Part shown: positions 25,043 through 33,340 of the stretch, piece after piece
How positions within the stretch are numbered: position 1 is the stretch's first letter
How the letters are laid out: every line of letters starts with the position of its first letter
NCBI RefSeq assembly: GCF_009755605.1
Contig: NZ_WPNZ01000025.1
Coordinates: 92,263 to 156,262, forward strand
Direction: 5' to 3'
DNA: 64,000 bases
Source of the DNA: Streptomyces typhae
Lineage (GTDB): Bacteria; Actinomycetota; Actinomycetes; Streptomycetales; Streptomycetaceae
Notes under the pieces: model-generated
Databases searched by the model: none
What the model saw: only the letters and a program-made list of their open reading frames with translations
What the model was told of the DNA's origin: nothing
Made by a program: the position numbers and the translations under genes

Positions 25043-25887
25043 GACCGAGGGGCGGCCGGCTCAGCCGGATCCGGGAGTACGCGGGCGGTCTGCGCGTCGG
25101 CCGCGGCCTGCACTCGCTGGCCGTGCCGTACGCACTCGACGCCCTCGACCCGGCGGAGACACGCCGCTTCGAGGGGCATCTGGAGCGCTGTCCGCGCTGC
25201 ACCGACGAGGTGCGCGCGCTCGCCGCCGACACCGTGCGCCTGGCGCGGGCCGCGTCCGTGCCGGCGCCGCCGGATCTGCGGGAGCGGATCCTGGCCGCCG
25301 TGCGCGCCACCGAACAGGAGGCGCCGGAGCCGGGACCGGACGCGGTACGGGGCCCGGGGCAGGCGCCTGTGCCGGGAGCGCGGGACGGGCGGAGCGCCCC
25401 GGCGCGTGGGCGTGCACCCGTTCTTGTCGCGCTCGCCGCTTCCGCCGCGGTGCTCGCCATGGTCGCGGCCGGTCTGCTCGCTTTCGCCCTGGTCCGTACC
25501 GATGAACGGCTCGACGAGGAGCGGGCCGCCGCACGTGAGATCGCCCACGTCCTCGCCGCGCCCGACGCCCGCGCGGCCGAGGCGCGGGACCCGCGCGGGC
25601 GCGGCCTCGGCGTCGTCGCCTCGCGGGAGCGGCGACAGGCCGTGGTGACCGCCGCCGGTCTCGGTGGGCCGCCCGAGGGGCGGGCGCACCAACTGTGGGT
25701 GACGCGCGCCGGGGCGGCGCCCCGCTCGCTCGGGCTCGTCGACGGCGAAACGCCCGTCGTCGCGCACGATCTGCGCACCGACGCGGAATCACTCGCTGTG
25801 ACCGTCGAACCGGCCGGTGGCTCGGTGCGGCCTACAACTGCCCCGGTTGTCCAACTCGCCCTGAATTCAGTTGGATTCGGAGAGTAA
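25039..25887 (+). CDS. rskA: Membrane anti-sigma factor, RskA-like
   Basis: 282 residues. Cytoplasmic N-terminus with a zinc anti-sigma motif H-L-E-R-C-P-R-C near residues 50-57 and the L-A-V-P-Y-A-L-D-A-L helix before it. One membrane helix near 130-152. The outer domain (about 175-280) has the RskA pattern: L-W-V-T-R-A-G-A-A-P-R-S-L-G-L, then A-V-T-V-E-P-A-G-G-S. RskA proteins hold SigK inactive until intramembrane proteolysis. ATG at 25039 overlaps the sigma stop, the usual coupling for such pairs. Confidence 0.88.
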   Translation: MRPRGGRLSRIREYAGGLRVGRGLHSLAVPYALDALDPAETRRFEGHLERCPRCTDEVRALAADTVRLARAASVPAPPDLRERILAAVRATEQEAPEPGPDAVRGPGQAPVPGARDGRSAPARGRAPVLVALAASAAVLAMVAAGLLAFALVRTDERLDEERAAAREIAHVLAAPDARAAEARDPRGRGLGVVASRERRQAVVTAAGLGGPPEGRAHQLWVTRAGAAPRSLGLVDGETPVVAHDLRTDAESLAVTVEPAGGSVRPTTAPVVQLALNSVGFGE

Positions 25888-26003
25888 TCGTCAACCTCCT
25901 TGCGGGGAAGGTGAATCCTGCGACCGGGATACACGAGTGTCATGGTGGGGCGATAGGGTTAACCTGCCCTGGGCCGGGTGCCCTCGTACGGGTGGGGAGT
26001 GAC

Positions 26004-26276
26004 ATGGAACAGATAACAGTGCGCAGCAGGGCGAGGGTCCCTGCGATCACTTGTGGGAGCGGCGCGAGCAGTTCGCGACTCGACCGTCATCTCTCGGTGC
26101 TGGGCGGCCCCGCCGTCCCGCAGCGCGAGGCGGCCGAGGCGACGCTGCTGATGCGCGAGCTCACCTCGCGTGACGTCGCGCACGACCGCAGCGGCGGGAG
26201 GCGTGCCCGGGTCCGCCGGGTGTCGCTGTTCGCACCGCTGCGGAGGTTGCGGCGCTCGCTGTTCGGCAACCACTAG
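26004..26276 (+). CDS. Small basic conserved-type protein, unknown function
   Basis: 90 residues from ATG at 26004, with GGGGAG four bases upstream. Begins MEQITVRSRARVPAITCG and ends with an Arg-rich amphipathic stretch. No membrane helix and a single cysteine. I believe similar small proteins occur across Streptomyces but know no function. It is followed by a hairpin with a T-run, which supports a real transcript ending here. Confidence 0.65.
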   Translation: MEQITVRSRARVPAITCGSGASSSRLDRHLSVLGGPAVPQREAAEATLLMRELTSRDVAHDRSGGRRARVRRVSLFAPLRRLRRSLFGNH

Positions 26277-26281
26277 TTTCT

Positions 26282-26334
26282 GGCGGGGGCGCCCTCGGCT
26301 CGTTCCTGGCGTGGGCGCCGCCCCCCTTTTTCTT
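26282..26334 (+). terminator. Intrinsic terminator with T-run
   Basis: The arms GGCGGGGGCGCCC (26282-26294) and GGGCGCCGCCCCCC (26313-26326) pair, with the core GGCGCCC/GGGCGCC exact and one bulge. They are followed directly by TTTTTCTTTT. One of the few classical rho-independent-like terminators in the window, just past the stop at 26276. Confidence 0.75.
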
Positions 26335-26365
26335 TTCCCACCCACCCACCCTTTTTCGGGCGGGC

Positions 26366-26469
26366 GCCCAGCCGCCCCACCTTCGTTCCAGGCATGGCGG
26401 GCCCAGCCGCCCCACCCTGTTCCAGGCCTGTGCGGCCCAGTCGCCCCGTCTTCGTTCCAGGCCTGTGCC
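26366..26469. repeat. Three tandem copies of a 34-35 bp repeat beyond a gene 3' end
   Basis: Copies start at 26366, 26401 and 26435, each opening GCCCAGYCGCCCC and containing GTTCCAGGC; they differ at a few positions. The array ends 10 bases from the stop of the minus-strand gene at 26480, so it is another repeat expansion at a gene 3' end. No gene in 26335-26479. Confidence 0.85.
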
Positions 26470-26479
26470 CTGCCGCACG

Positions 26480-27688
26480 TCACAGCAGTGCGAACTGGCC
26501 CCCGGGCCCCTCCTCGTGATGGTCGAGCACGGACGCGGGACGGCGGGCCCACTCCGGCGCGGGCAGCACCCCGGCGGCCCGCAGCTCCGCCCCGGTGATC
26601 GAACCGCCGTCGCCCGCGGCGAACGGCTCCTCCTCGGCGAGGAGCGCGAGCACCGTGATCAGTTCGAGGAGCTGGGACGTCCAGCTCTGAGGCCAGACGC
26701 TGGGACGGATGGCCTCCAGAGTGCCCGGCTCCGCGGCGGCCACGCGCCGGTCGAACCAGAGCTCTAGCACCCGGACCCCGCTCACCCGGAAGTCCCAGGC
26801 CCCCGCGGGCACCGGCGAGACGATCCCGCCGTCCCCCACCAGGAGCGCCTCGTCGTCGGGCGCGTACGTGAGCACGTCGGGCCGTGCCGGCAGCGGCGAG
26901 CGGACATAGGGCCGCCGCCCGCCCGGCAGCCGGGGCCGCTCCCCGCCCGCGCCGCGCAGATGCAGCCACTTCAGGCGCCGCCCCGCGGCCACCCCCCGCG
27001 CCCACGTCCCGGCGTCGGCGGGCAGCGGCACCACGCAGCCCGCGGCCGAGGCACGCGCGGCGGCGAGGACCCACGCGAGGACGTCGTTGGCGGTGACGTC
27101 GGTGCCGTACGCGGCCGCGAGGAACGGCAGCAGGCCGGGCGCCAGGTTGGGTTCGGCGCCGCCGGGGCGCCGGAACAGCGGGCGGATCCGGCCGGGCCTG
27201 CCCGCGGGCGAGCGTCCGTCGGGGAGCACGGTGGACGCCAGCACCGGGGGGCCCGAGGAGCCCGCCGTACCCGCGTCGGCGACGTACCCCTGCTCGGTCA
27301 GGAAGAGCTGGCCCGCGCCGAGGACCCGCCACAGCTCGGCCCGTGCCACGTCGATGAGCCGGTGGTCGGGGATGAGCCACTGCTCGTCGAAGGGCCCGTG
27401 CAGCACCCGGACGGGCTCGGGGCACGGCCCCGCCGCGCGGGCGAGCGGCTCCGTGGCCCCGTCGAAGCCCGGCAGCTGCGCGACGGCCGTGTGCAGGGTG
27501 CGCGCCCGGGTGGGCCCGAACAGCGCCTCGCGCCCTGCGCCGTCGGCGCGGACGAACGCGTCCCACCGCGCCTTCAGGGACGCGGCGTCGGGGCCCATCG
27601 GCCACCCGCGGCCCGGCCTGAGCGGCGCGACGGACCACGGCATGAGATCCGCGAGCAGCGGCGCTTCGTCGTGCGTCACGCCCGGCAT
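26480..27688 (-). CDS. Orphan Type ISP restriction-modification C-terminal (specificity) domain protein
   Basis: 402 residues from ATG at 27688. The pattern is that of the Type ISP enzyme C-terminal domain: L-M-P-W-S-V-A-P-L near the start, R-A-R-T-L-H-T-A-V, D-E-Q-W-L-I-P-D-H-R-L-I-D near 110, L-P-D-G-R-S-P-A-G-R-P-G-R-I-R-P-L-F near 165, and G-A-W-D-F-R-V-S-G-V near 320. In Type ISP enzymes this region recognises DNA next to ATPase and methylase domains; neither is present here or nearby. It could be a decayed or repurposed DNA-binding protein. It may overlap nothing; GntR ends at 27714. Confidence 0.72.
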   Translation of the reverse strand: MPGVTHDEAPLLADLMPWSVAPLRPGRGWPMGPDAASLKARWDAFVRADGAGREALFGPTRARTLHTAVAQLPGFDGATEPLARAAGPCPEPVRVLHGPFDEQWLIPDHRLIDVARAELWRVLGAGQLFLTEQGYVADAGTAGSSGPPVLASTVLPDGRSPAGRPGRIRPLFRRPGGAEPNLAPGLLPFLAAAYGTDVTANDVLAWVLAAARASAAGCVVPLPADAGTWARGVAAGRRLKWLHLRGAGGERPRLPGGRRPYVRSPLPARPDVLTYAPDDEALLVGDGGIVSPVPAGAWDFRVSGVRVLELWFDRRVAAAEPGTLEAIRPSVWPQSWTSQLLELITVLALLAEEEPFAAGDGGSITGAELRAAGVLPAPEWARRPASVLDHHEEGPGGQFALL

Positions 27689-27713
27689 CGTACGACGGCC
27701 CGGCGAACCGCCA

Positions 27714-28463
27714 TCAGGTCGCGTCCAGGGTGACGGTGAAGGAGAACCGGTCACCCCGGTAGTGGATCCGCACCACGTCCAGGGCCCGGCCCCGGTCGTC
27801 GTAGGTGATGCCGGTGTAATGCAGGATCGGGCTCAGCAGCGGCACTTGGAGGAGGCGGGCCGTCTCCGGGTCGGCGAGGCGGGCCTCCACGGTGTCGGTG
27901 ATGCGGGAGATCTCCACGCCCACCACGTCCCGCAGGACCTTCGTCATCGGCCACCGCTCCAGGGCGGCGGGGTCGACGCGGTCCGCGAGGTCGGGGCGGA
28001 TGTGGTTGCGGGCGTGGTTGGTGGGCTCGCCCGTCTTGGCGTCGCTGCGCAGCCGGTGGTACGTGGCGACCCGGTCCACGTCCGGGAAGTACTCGGCGAG
28101 TTCGGCGGGCACCGGCTCCTGCCCCTGCGACAGGAGCTCGGTGTCCATGCCGGACTGCTGGGCCACGATCGCGTCGACGGAGCCAAGGAGCCGCACCGGC
28201 GACCCGCGCTGCACCCCGGGCTCGATGAACGTGCCGCGTCTGCGGTGCCTGCTGATCAGGCCCTCGTCCTCCAGCTCCTTGAGGGCCTGCCGCATGGTGA
28301 GCACGCTGACGCCGTAGTGCCCCGCCAGCTGCTCCTCGGTGGGCAGGCGCAGCGGGGCGTCCGGCGACCGGCCCAGTATCGAGGCGCGCAGCGACTGCGA
28401 CACCTGATACCACAGGGGCAGCTTTCGGTTCAGGACGATCGAGTCCGGGGCGAAAGCTGTCAC
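27714..28463 (-). CDS. GntR/HutC-family regulator with UTRA domain
   Basis: 249 residues. Winged helix at about 15-80 (L-W-Y-Q-V-S-Q-S-L-R, L-P-T-E-E-Q-L-A-G-H-Y-G-V-S, T-M-R-Q-A-L-K-E-L-E-D-E-G). A UTRA ligand domain follows (about 100-245), ending L-D-V-V-R-I-H-Y-R-G-D-R-F-S-F-T-V. It lies 66 bases downstream of hmgA on the same strand, so it may be cotranscribed with and control tyrosine/homogentisate catabolism. That link rests on position only. Confidence 0.85.
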   Translation of the reverse strand: MTAFAPDSIVLNRKLPLWYQVSQSLRASILGRSPDAPLRLPTEEQLAGHYGVSVLTMRQALKELEDEGLISRHRRRGTFIEPGVQRGSPVRLLGSVDAIVAQQSGMDTELLSQGQEPVPAELAEYFPDVDRVATYHRLRSDAKTGEPTNHARNHIRPDLADRVDPAALERWPMTKVLRDVVGVEISRITDTVEARLADPETARLLQVPLLSPILHYTGITYDDRGRALDVVRIHYRGDRFSFTVTLDAT

Positions 28464-28529
28464 GTGCGACTCCGTACGTTCACGGCGACACTCATGCGGT
28501 GACGCGGGCTGCGGCCAAGAGCAGGGGTC

Positions 28530-29867
28530 CTACGGCCGGAAATGACGCTCAAGACCCTGCCACACGTCGTCGTAGCCGCGCTGCAGGTGGTCGGCGTCCG
28601 CCGCCTGTCCGGTGGCCGTGACCGGCCAGCGGGTCTCGAACATGAACGCCAGGCCGTCGTCGATCTTCTGCGGCTTCAGCTCGGCGGCGCTCGCCTTCTC
28701 GAAGGTGTCCCGGTCCGGGCCGTGCGCCGACATCATGTTGTGCAGCGAGCCGCCGCCCGGCACGAAGCCCTCCGCCTTGGCGTCGTACGCGCCCTCGATC
28801 AGGCCCATGTACTCGCTCATCACGTTGCGGTGGAAGTACGGCGGCCGGAAGGTGTCCTCGCCGACCAGCCAGCGCGGCGCGAACACCACGAAGTCGACGC
28901 CCGCGAGGCCCGGGGTGTCCGAGGGCGAGGTGAGCACCGTGAAGATCGACGGGTCCGGGTGGTCGTACGAGATGGAGCCGATGACGTTGAAGCGGCGCAG
29001 GTCGTACACGTACGGGACGTGGTTGCCGTGCCAGGCGACGACGTCGAGCGGCGAGTGGTCGTAGGTGGCCGACCAGAGGTTGCCGCAGAACTTGTTGACG
29101 ACCTCGACCGGCCCCGCGGCGTCCGCGTCGTCCTCGTACGCGGCGACGGGAGCCTTGAAGTCCCGTGCGTTCGCGAGGCCGTTGGCGCCGATCGGGCCGA
29201 GGTCGGGGAGCTGGAAGGGCGCGCCGTAGTTCTCGCAGACGTAGCCGCGGGCGCTCTCGTCGAGCAGTTCGACGCGGAAGCGGACGCCGCGCGGGATCAG
29301 GGCGACATGGCCGGGCTCGGCGTGCAGGAGCCCGAACTCGGTGCGCAGGAGCAGGCCGCCGTGCTCGGGCACGATCAGGAGTTCGCCGTCGGCGTCGCTG
29401 AACACCCGGTCCGTCATGGAGGAGTTGGCGTGGTACAGGTGGACCGCCATGCCCGTGCGCTGCGTCGCGTCGCCGTTGCCGCCGAGGGTCCACAGGCCCG
29501 CGAGCCAGTCCGTGCCGGGCGCGGGCTGCGGCAGCGGGTTCCAGCGCAGCCGGTTGGGGTCCGGGACCCGCTCCGTGAAGGGGGCCGTGCGGATCGCGCC
29601 GTTGTCGACGCGCGTGAACGCCGGGTGGGCCGCGGAGGGCCGGATGCGATACAGCCAGGAGCGGCGGTTGTGGGCGCGCGGCTCGGTGAACGCGGTGCCG
29701 CTGAGCTGCTCCGCGTACAGCCCGAGGGGGGCGCGCTGGGGGGAGTTGCGGCCGTCCGGCAGGGCGCCGGGCAGGGCCTCCGAGCTGTGCTCGTTGCCGA
29801 AGCCGGAGAGGTAGCTCAGGCCTTCGGCGGTCTTGCGTGCGTCGTTGCTCGGGTGGTCCCCGCTCAT
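28530..29867 (-). CDS. hmgA: Homogentisate 1,2-dioxygenase
   Basis: 445 residues from ATG at 29867 (GTG immediately upstream), with GAGGGAG well placed. Near full-length match to the family pattern: G-F-G-N-E-H-S-S-E near 18-26, Y-A-E-Q-L-S-G-T-A-F-T near 50, and the iron centre H-R-N-V-M-S-E-Y-M-G near 335 with H-N-M-M-S-A-H-G-P-D near 368. It opens the homogentisate ring to maleylacetoacetate in tyrosine degradation. No fumarylacetoacetase or isomerase gene lies nearby. Regulated probably by the palindrome at 29935. Confidence 0.95.
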   Translation of the reverse strand: MSGDHPSNDARKTAEGLSYLSGFGNEHSSEALPGALPDGRNSPQRAPLGLYAEQLSGTAFTEPRAHNRRSWLYRIRPSAAHPAFTRVDNGAIRTAPFTERVPDPNRLRWNPLPQPAPGTDWLAGLWTLGGNGDATQRTGMAVHLYHANSSMTDRVFSDADGELLIVPEHGGLLLRTEFGLLHAEPGHVALIPRGVRFRVELLDESARGYVCENYGAPFQLPDLGPIGANGLANARDFKAPVAAYEDDADAAGPVEVVNKFCGNLWSATYDHSPLDVVAWHGNHVPYVYDLRRFNVIGSISYDHPDPSIFTVLTSPSDTPGLAGVDFVVFAPRWLVGEDTFRPPYFHRNVMSEYMGLIEGAYDAKAEGFVPGGGSLHNMMSAHGPDRDTFEKASAAELKPQKIDDGLAFMFETRWPVTATGQAADADHLQRGYDDVWQGLERHFRP

Positions 29868-29934
29868 CACAGCTCCCTCGGCTCCCGGTCAGTGAGGCCT
29901 GACCCCGGGGGCCGGGCCCCGAGGCCCGACCCTG

Positions 29935-29958
29935 ATTCCTATGGAACACCGTAGGATT
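29935..29958. promoter_or_regulatory. Inverted repeat in the hmgA/TetR divergent promoter region
   Basis: TCCTATGG (29937-29944) and CCGTAGGA (29949-29956) form a 7-of-8 inverted repeat with spacer AACA; weaker symmetry extends a few bases outward. It lies 68 bases upstream of the hmgA ATG and 59 bases before the TetR ATG, where either the TetR or the GntR protein could act on both promoters. Confidence 0.5.
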
Positions 29959-30016
29959 CACTTTTTCCTCGCGCAAGAGGATCGATGAAACGTGAACGGT
30001 GCTCTACTCTCCCGGG

Positions 30017-30685
30017 ATGCCCGACTCTCCGGGGACGCCCGGCCCGCACGCCACCGGGCACCGGCCCGCCACCACCGCCACCGCCCTGCGCCGCACCCCC
30101 GTGCAGCGCCGCAGCGCCGAGCGCCTGACCCGCATCCTCGACGCCTGCGCGGCCCTCCTGGACGAGGTCGGATACGAGGACCTGACCACCCGCGCCGTCG
30201 CCGAACGCGCCGGTGTCCCCATCGGCTCCGTCTACCGCTTCTTCGGCAACAAACGGGCGATGGCCGACGCGCTCGCCCACCGCAACCTGGAGCGCTATGC
30301 CGAGCGGGTCACCCGCCGCCTGGCCGCGGCCCGGACGGCGAACTGGCGTACGGCCCTGGACGCGGTGCTCGACGAGTACGTCGCCATGAAGCGCACCGCC
30401 CCCGGCTTCACCCTGGTCGACTTCGGCACCCAGATCCCCGTCGGCGACCCCGGCGCGGCCCCCAACCACCGCGTCGCCGAGCACCTGGCGCGGTTGCTGG
30501 CGCCCTACCTCGGCCACCTCGACCGCGCGCCCGGACCGGAGCTGAACCGCACCTTCCTGGTCGCCGTCGAGACCGCCGACGCCCTGTTCCGCCTCGCCTT
30601 CCGCATCGACCCGGCGGGCGACGAGGCGATCATCGCGGAGGCGGGGGTGGTGCTGCGGGCGTATCTGGAGGGGGTGTTCGACTGA
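30017..30685 (+). CDS. TetR-family regulator
   Basis: 222 residues from ATG at 30017; an upstream TTG/CTG-type extension is less likely. A Pro/Thr-rich lead of about 28 residues precedes the helix-turn-helix (about 33-80): I-L-D-A-C-A-A-L-L-D-E-V-G-Y-E-D-L-T-T-R-A-V-A-E-R-A-G-V-P-I-G-S-V-Y-R-F-F-G-N-K. The ligand domain is not diagnostic. Divergent from hmgA and 160 bases upstream of a molybdopterin oxidoreductase on the same strand; it may control either. Confidence 0.87.
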   Translation: MPDSPGTPGPHATGHRPATTATALRRTPVQRRSAERLTRILDACAALLDEVGYEDLTTRAVAERAGVPIGSVYRFFGNKRAMADALAHRNLERYAERVTRRLAAARTANWRTALDAVLDEYVAMKRTAPGFTLVDFGTQIPVGDPGAAPNHRVAEHLARLLAPYLGHLDRAPGPELNRTFLVAVETADALFRLAFRIDPAGDEAIIAEAGVVLRAYLEGVFD

Positions 30686-30686
30686 C

Positions 30687-30705
30687 GGGGCGGGGCGGGG
30701 CGGGG
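30687..30705 (+). other. Four GGGG runs, possible G-quadruplex, right after a stop codon
   Basis: GGGG occurs four times with single C spacers immediately past the TetR stop (30683-30685). Such a tract can fold as a G-quadruplex in the coding strand or RNA. It may be chance in this GC-rich genome. Confidence 0.45.
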
Positions 30706-30776
30706 CAGTGGCTTCGGGCGGGCCGGGCGACGGTCCGTGACGGCGCGCAGGGCGGTGGCGCGGGCCTCGCCAGCGT

Positions 30777-30794
30777 GCATACCGGTCGGTATGC
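30777..30794. promoter_or_regulatory. Perfect TetR-type palindrome upstream of the molybdopterin oxidoreductase
   Basis: GCATACCGGTCGGTATGC has two exact 8-base arms around GT. It lies 52 bases before the ATG at 30846, in the position of an operator. The arm CATACCG also appears in the sites at 51688 and 55662 but with different internal spacing, so it may belong to a related TetR protein, perhaps that at 30017. Confidence 0.6.
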
Positions 30795-30845
30795 TCGTCC
30801 CGTCCGTGCGTCGACGCCGCTGCCGCTGCCGCCCTGGAGGCCGCC

Positions 30846-33218
30846 ATGCCCCGCACCGCCCCGCGCATCTGCCCCCTCTGCGAAGCCACCTGCGGACTCA
30901 CGCTGCAAGTGGAGGGCAGCCGGGTGACCGGGGTGCGCGGCGACCGGGACGACGTGTTCAGCCGCGGGTTCATCTGCCCGAAGGGGGCCTCCCTCGGCTC
31001 CGCCGACGCGGATCCGGACCGGCTGCGGCGGCCCCTCGTACGCCGGGACGGCCGCCTGGAGGAGGCGACCTGGGAGGAGGCGTTCGACGCCGTCGCGGCG
31101 GGGATCCGGCCCGTGGTCGAGCGGTACGGGCCGCACGCCGTCGGTGTCGTCCTCGGCAATCCGAACGTGCACACCATGGCCGGCGCCCTCTATCCGCCGC
31201 TGCTGCTCGGCGGACTCGGCACGCGCAGCCTGTTCACCGCCAGCACCCTCGACCAGATGCCCAAGCACGTCTCCAGCGGACTGCTCTTCGGCGACGCGCT
31301 CGCCATCCCCGTACCGGACCTGGACCGCACGGACCACCTGCTCGTCCTCGGTGCCAACCCGGTCGAGTCCAACGGCAGCCTGTGCACCGCGCCCGACTTC
31401 CCCGGCAGGCTCAAGGCGCTGCGGCGGCGGGGCGGCCGGCTCGTGGTCGTCGACCCGCGCCGCACCCGTACCGCGAGGCTCGCCGACCGGCACGTGGCGA
31501 TCCGGCCCGGCACGGACGCGCTGCTGCTCGCCGCGATGGTCCAGGTCCTCTTCGCGGACGGGCTCGTCGCCCTGGGGCGGCTCGACGGGCATGTGACCGG
31601 GGTCGGGCAGGTCGCCGACGCCGTACGGGACTTCACCCCGGAGGCCGTCGCGGACGCCTGCGACGTGCCCGCCGCCACCGTCCGCGGCCTGGCCCGCGAC
31701 CTGGCCGCCGCGCCGAGCGCCGCCGTGTACGGCCGCGTCGGCGCGAGCACCGTCACGTTCGGCACCCTCACCTGCTGGCTCGTCGACGTCCTGAACGTCC
31801 TGACCGGCAACCTCGACCGGCCCGGCGGCGCCATGTTCCCGCTCGCCGCCACCGACCGGGCGCCGCGGCCCGCGGGACCCGGCAAGGGGTTCGCGCTCGG
31901 GCGCTGGCGCAGCCGGGCGAGCGGGCACCCGGAGGCGAAGGGCGAACTGCCGCTCGCCGCGCTGGCGGAGGAGATCGACACCGCGCCGGGCGGGGCCGAG
32001 GGGGCCGACCGCGGTTCCGGCGGCGCGCCGGCGGGGTCCGGCGCGGGTCCGGGCGGCATCCCCGGAGCGGCCGACCGTGGCCTCGGCGCGCACCCGATCC
32101 GCGCCGTCGTCTGCGTCGCCGCCAACCCCGTGCTCTCCGCTCCCGACGGCGACCGCCTCGACAAGGCCCTGGCGTCGCTGGACTTCATGGTCAGCGTCGA
32201 CCCGTACCTGAACGAGACCGCGCGCCACGCGCACGTCGTCCTGCCGCCGCCCCCGCCCGCGCAGAGCGCGCACCACCCCTTCGCCTTCAACTCCTTCGCC
32301 GTACGCAACCAGGTCCGCTACACCCGCGCCGCCGTCCCGCTGGAGGAGGGCGGGATGGCGGAGACCGAGATCCAGGCCCGCCTGGTGCTCGCCGTCACGG
32401 GGCTGCACGGCGCCGACCCGGACGCCGTGGACGCCGCGGCCGTCGAGCGCACGCTCGCCAGGGCGGTCACCGAGCCGCACACGCGCGTGCACGGCCGCGA
32501 CCCCGAGGAACTCGCGGCGCAGCTCACCGGGGACAACGGCCCCGAGCGGCGCCTGGACATGATGCTGCGCCTCGGCCCGTACGGCGACGGGTTCGGCGCG
32601 GACCCCGAAGGGCTCAGCCTCCGGCGCCTCCTCGACCACCCGCACGGCATCGACCTCGGTCCGCTCACCCCGCGTGTCCCGCAGCTCCTCAGGACCCGCA
32701 GCGGACACATCGAGCTGCTGCCGGGGCCGATCGCGGACGACCTGCCCCGTCTCAGGGCCGCCCTCCGCGACGCACCTGCCCGGGGCGGTGCGGGCACGGG
32801 CGGGCGCGACGGCGGACTCGTCCTGGTCGGCCGCCGCCATCTGCGCTCCAACAACAGCTGGATGCACAACGTGCCCGCCCTCACCGGCGGCTCCAACCGC
32901 TGCACCCTGCACGTCCATCCCGACGACGCCGCCCGGCTCGGCCTCGACGACGGCGCACCCGCCCTGGTCGGCGGCGCGGGCGGCGAGATCACCGTCCCCG
33001 TCGAGATCACCGACGCCGTGCGCCCCGGCGTGGTGAGCCTGCCGCACGGCTGGGGCCACGACCGGCCCGGCACCCGCCTCGGGGTGGCCGCCGCCGACCC
33101 GGGCGCCAACGTCAACCAGCTCCTCGACGGCACGCTGCTCGACCCGCTCTCCGGGACCGCGGTGCTCAACGGCTTCCCGGTCACGGTCACCTCGCCACAC
33201 CCGGCAGAACTTGGCTGA
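30846..33218 (+). CDS. Molybdopterin (bis-MGD) oxidoreductase with N-terminal 4Fe-4S motif
   Basis: 790 residues from ATG at 30846 with GGAGG five bases upstream. Residues 8-50 hold the iron-sulfur ligands: C-P-L-C-E-A-T-C then F-I-C-P-K-G. The Mo-binding body has V-L-G-A-N-P-V-E-S-N-G near 168, P-G-T-D-A-L-L-L-A near 220, and a C-terminal beta-barrel with S-N-N-S-W-M-H-N near 670. No Tat signal, so cytoplasmic. It resembles formate-dehydrogenase/nitrate-reductase family members; the substrate is unknown and no partner subunit is adjacent. A low-complexity insert lies near 385-405. Confidence 0.88.
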   Translation: MPRTAPRICPLCEATCGLTLQVEGSRVTGVRGDRDDVFSRGFICPKGASLGSADADPDRLRRPLVRRDGRLEEATWEEAFDAVAAGIRPVVERYGPHAVGVVLGNPNVHTMAGALYPPLLLGGLGTRSLFTASTLDQMPKHVSSGLLFGDALAIPVPDLDRTDHLLVLGANPVESNGSLCTAPDFPGRLKALRRRGGRLVVVDPRRTRTARLADRHVAIRPGTDALLLAAMVQVLFADGLVALGRLDGHVTGVGQVADAVRDFTPEAVADACDVPAATVRGLARDLAAAPSAAVYGRVGASTVTFGTLTCWLVDVLNVLTGNLDRPGGAMFPLAATDRAPRPAGPGKGFALGRWRSRASGHPEAKGELPLAALAEEIDTAPGGAEGADRGSGGAPAGSGAGPGGIPGAADRGLGAHPIRAVVCVAANPVLSAPDGDRLDKALASLDFMVSVDPYLNETARHAHVVLPPPPPAQSAHHPFAFNSFAVRNQVRYTRAAVPLEEGGMAETEIQARLVLAVTGLHGADPDAVDAAAVERTLARAVTEPHTRVHGRDPEELAAQLTGDNGPERRLDMMLRLGPYGDGFGADPEGLSLRRLLDHPHGIDLGPLTPRVPQLLRTRSGHIELLPGPIADDLPRLRAALRDAPARGGAGTGGRDGGLVLVGRRHLRSNNSWMHNVPALTGGSNRCTLHVHPDDAARLGLDDGAPALVGGAGGEITVPVEITDAVRPGVVSLPHGWGHDRPGTRLGVAAADPGANVNQLLDGTLLDPLSGTAVLNGFPVTVTSPHPAELG

Positions 33219-33340
33219 CCTGGAGTTCTGCGCTTATTGCTCGCACGTCAACATCTTGTTAACGCTCGATCGCCGGTCCTACGGTCATCCGAAACCGCCA
33301 GACCTGGTGGGAGTTCGATGGTGAACGTTAGGTAGCCCCC

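Noticed and set aside
26366..26469. Possible CRISPR array
   Set aside because: Copies are directly adjacent with no unique spacers and no cas genes are present.
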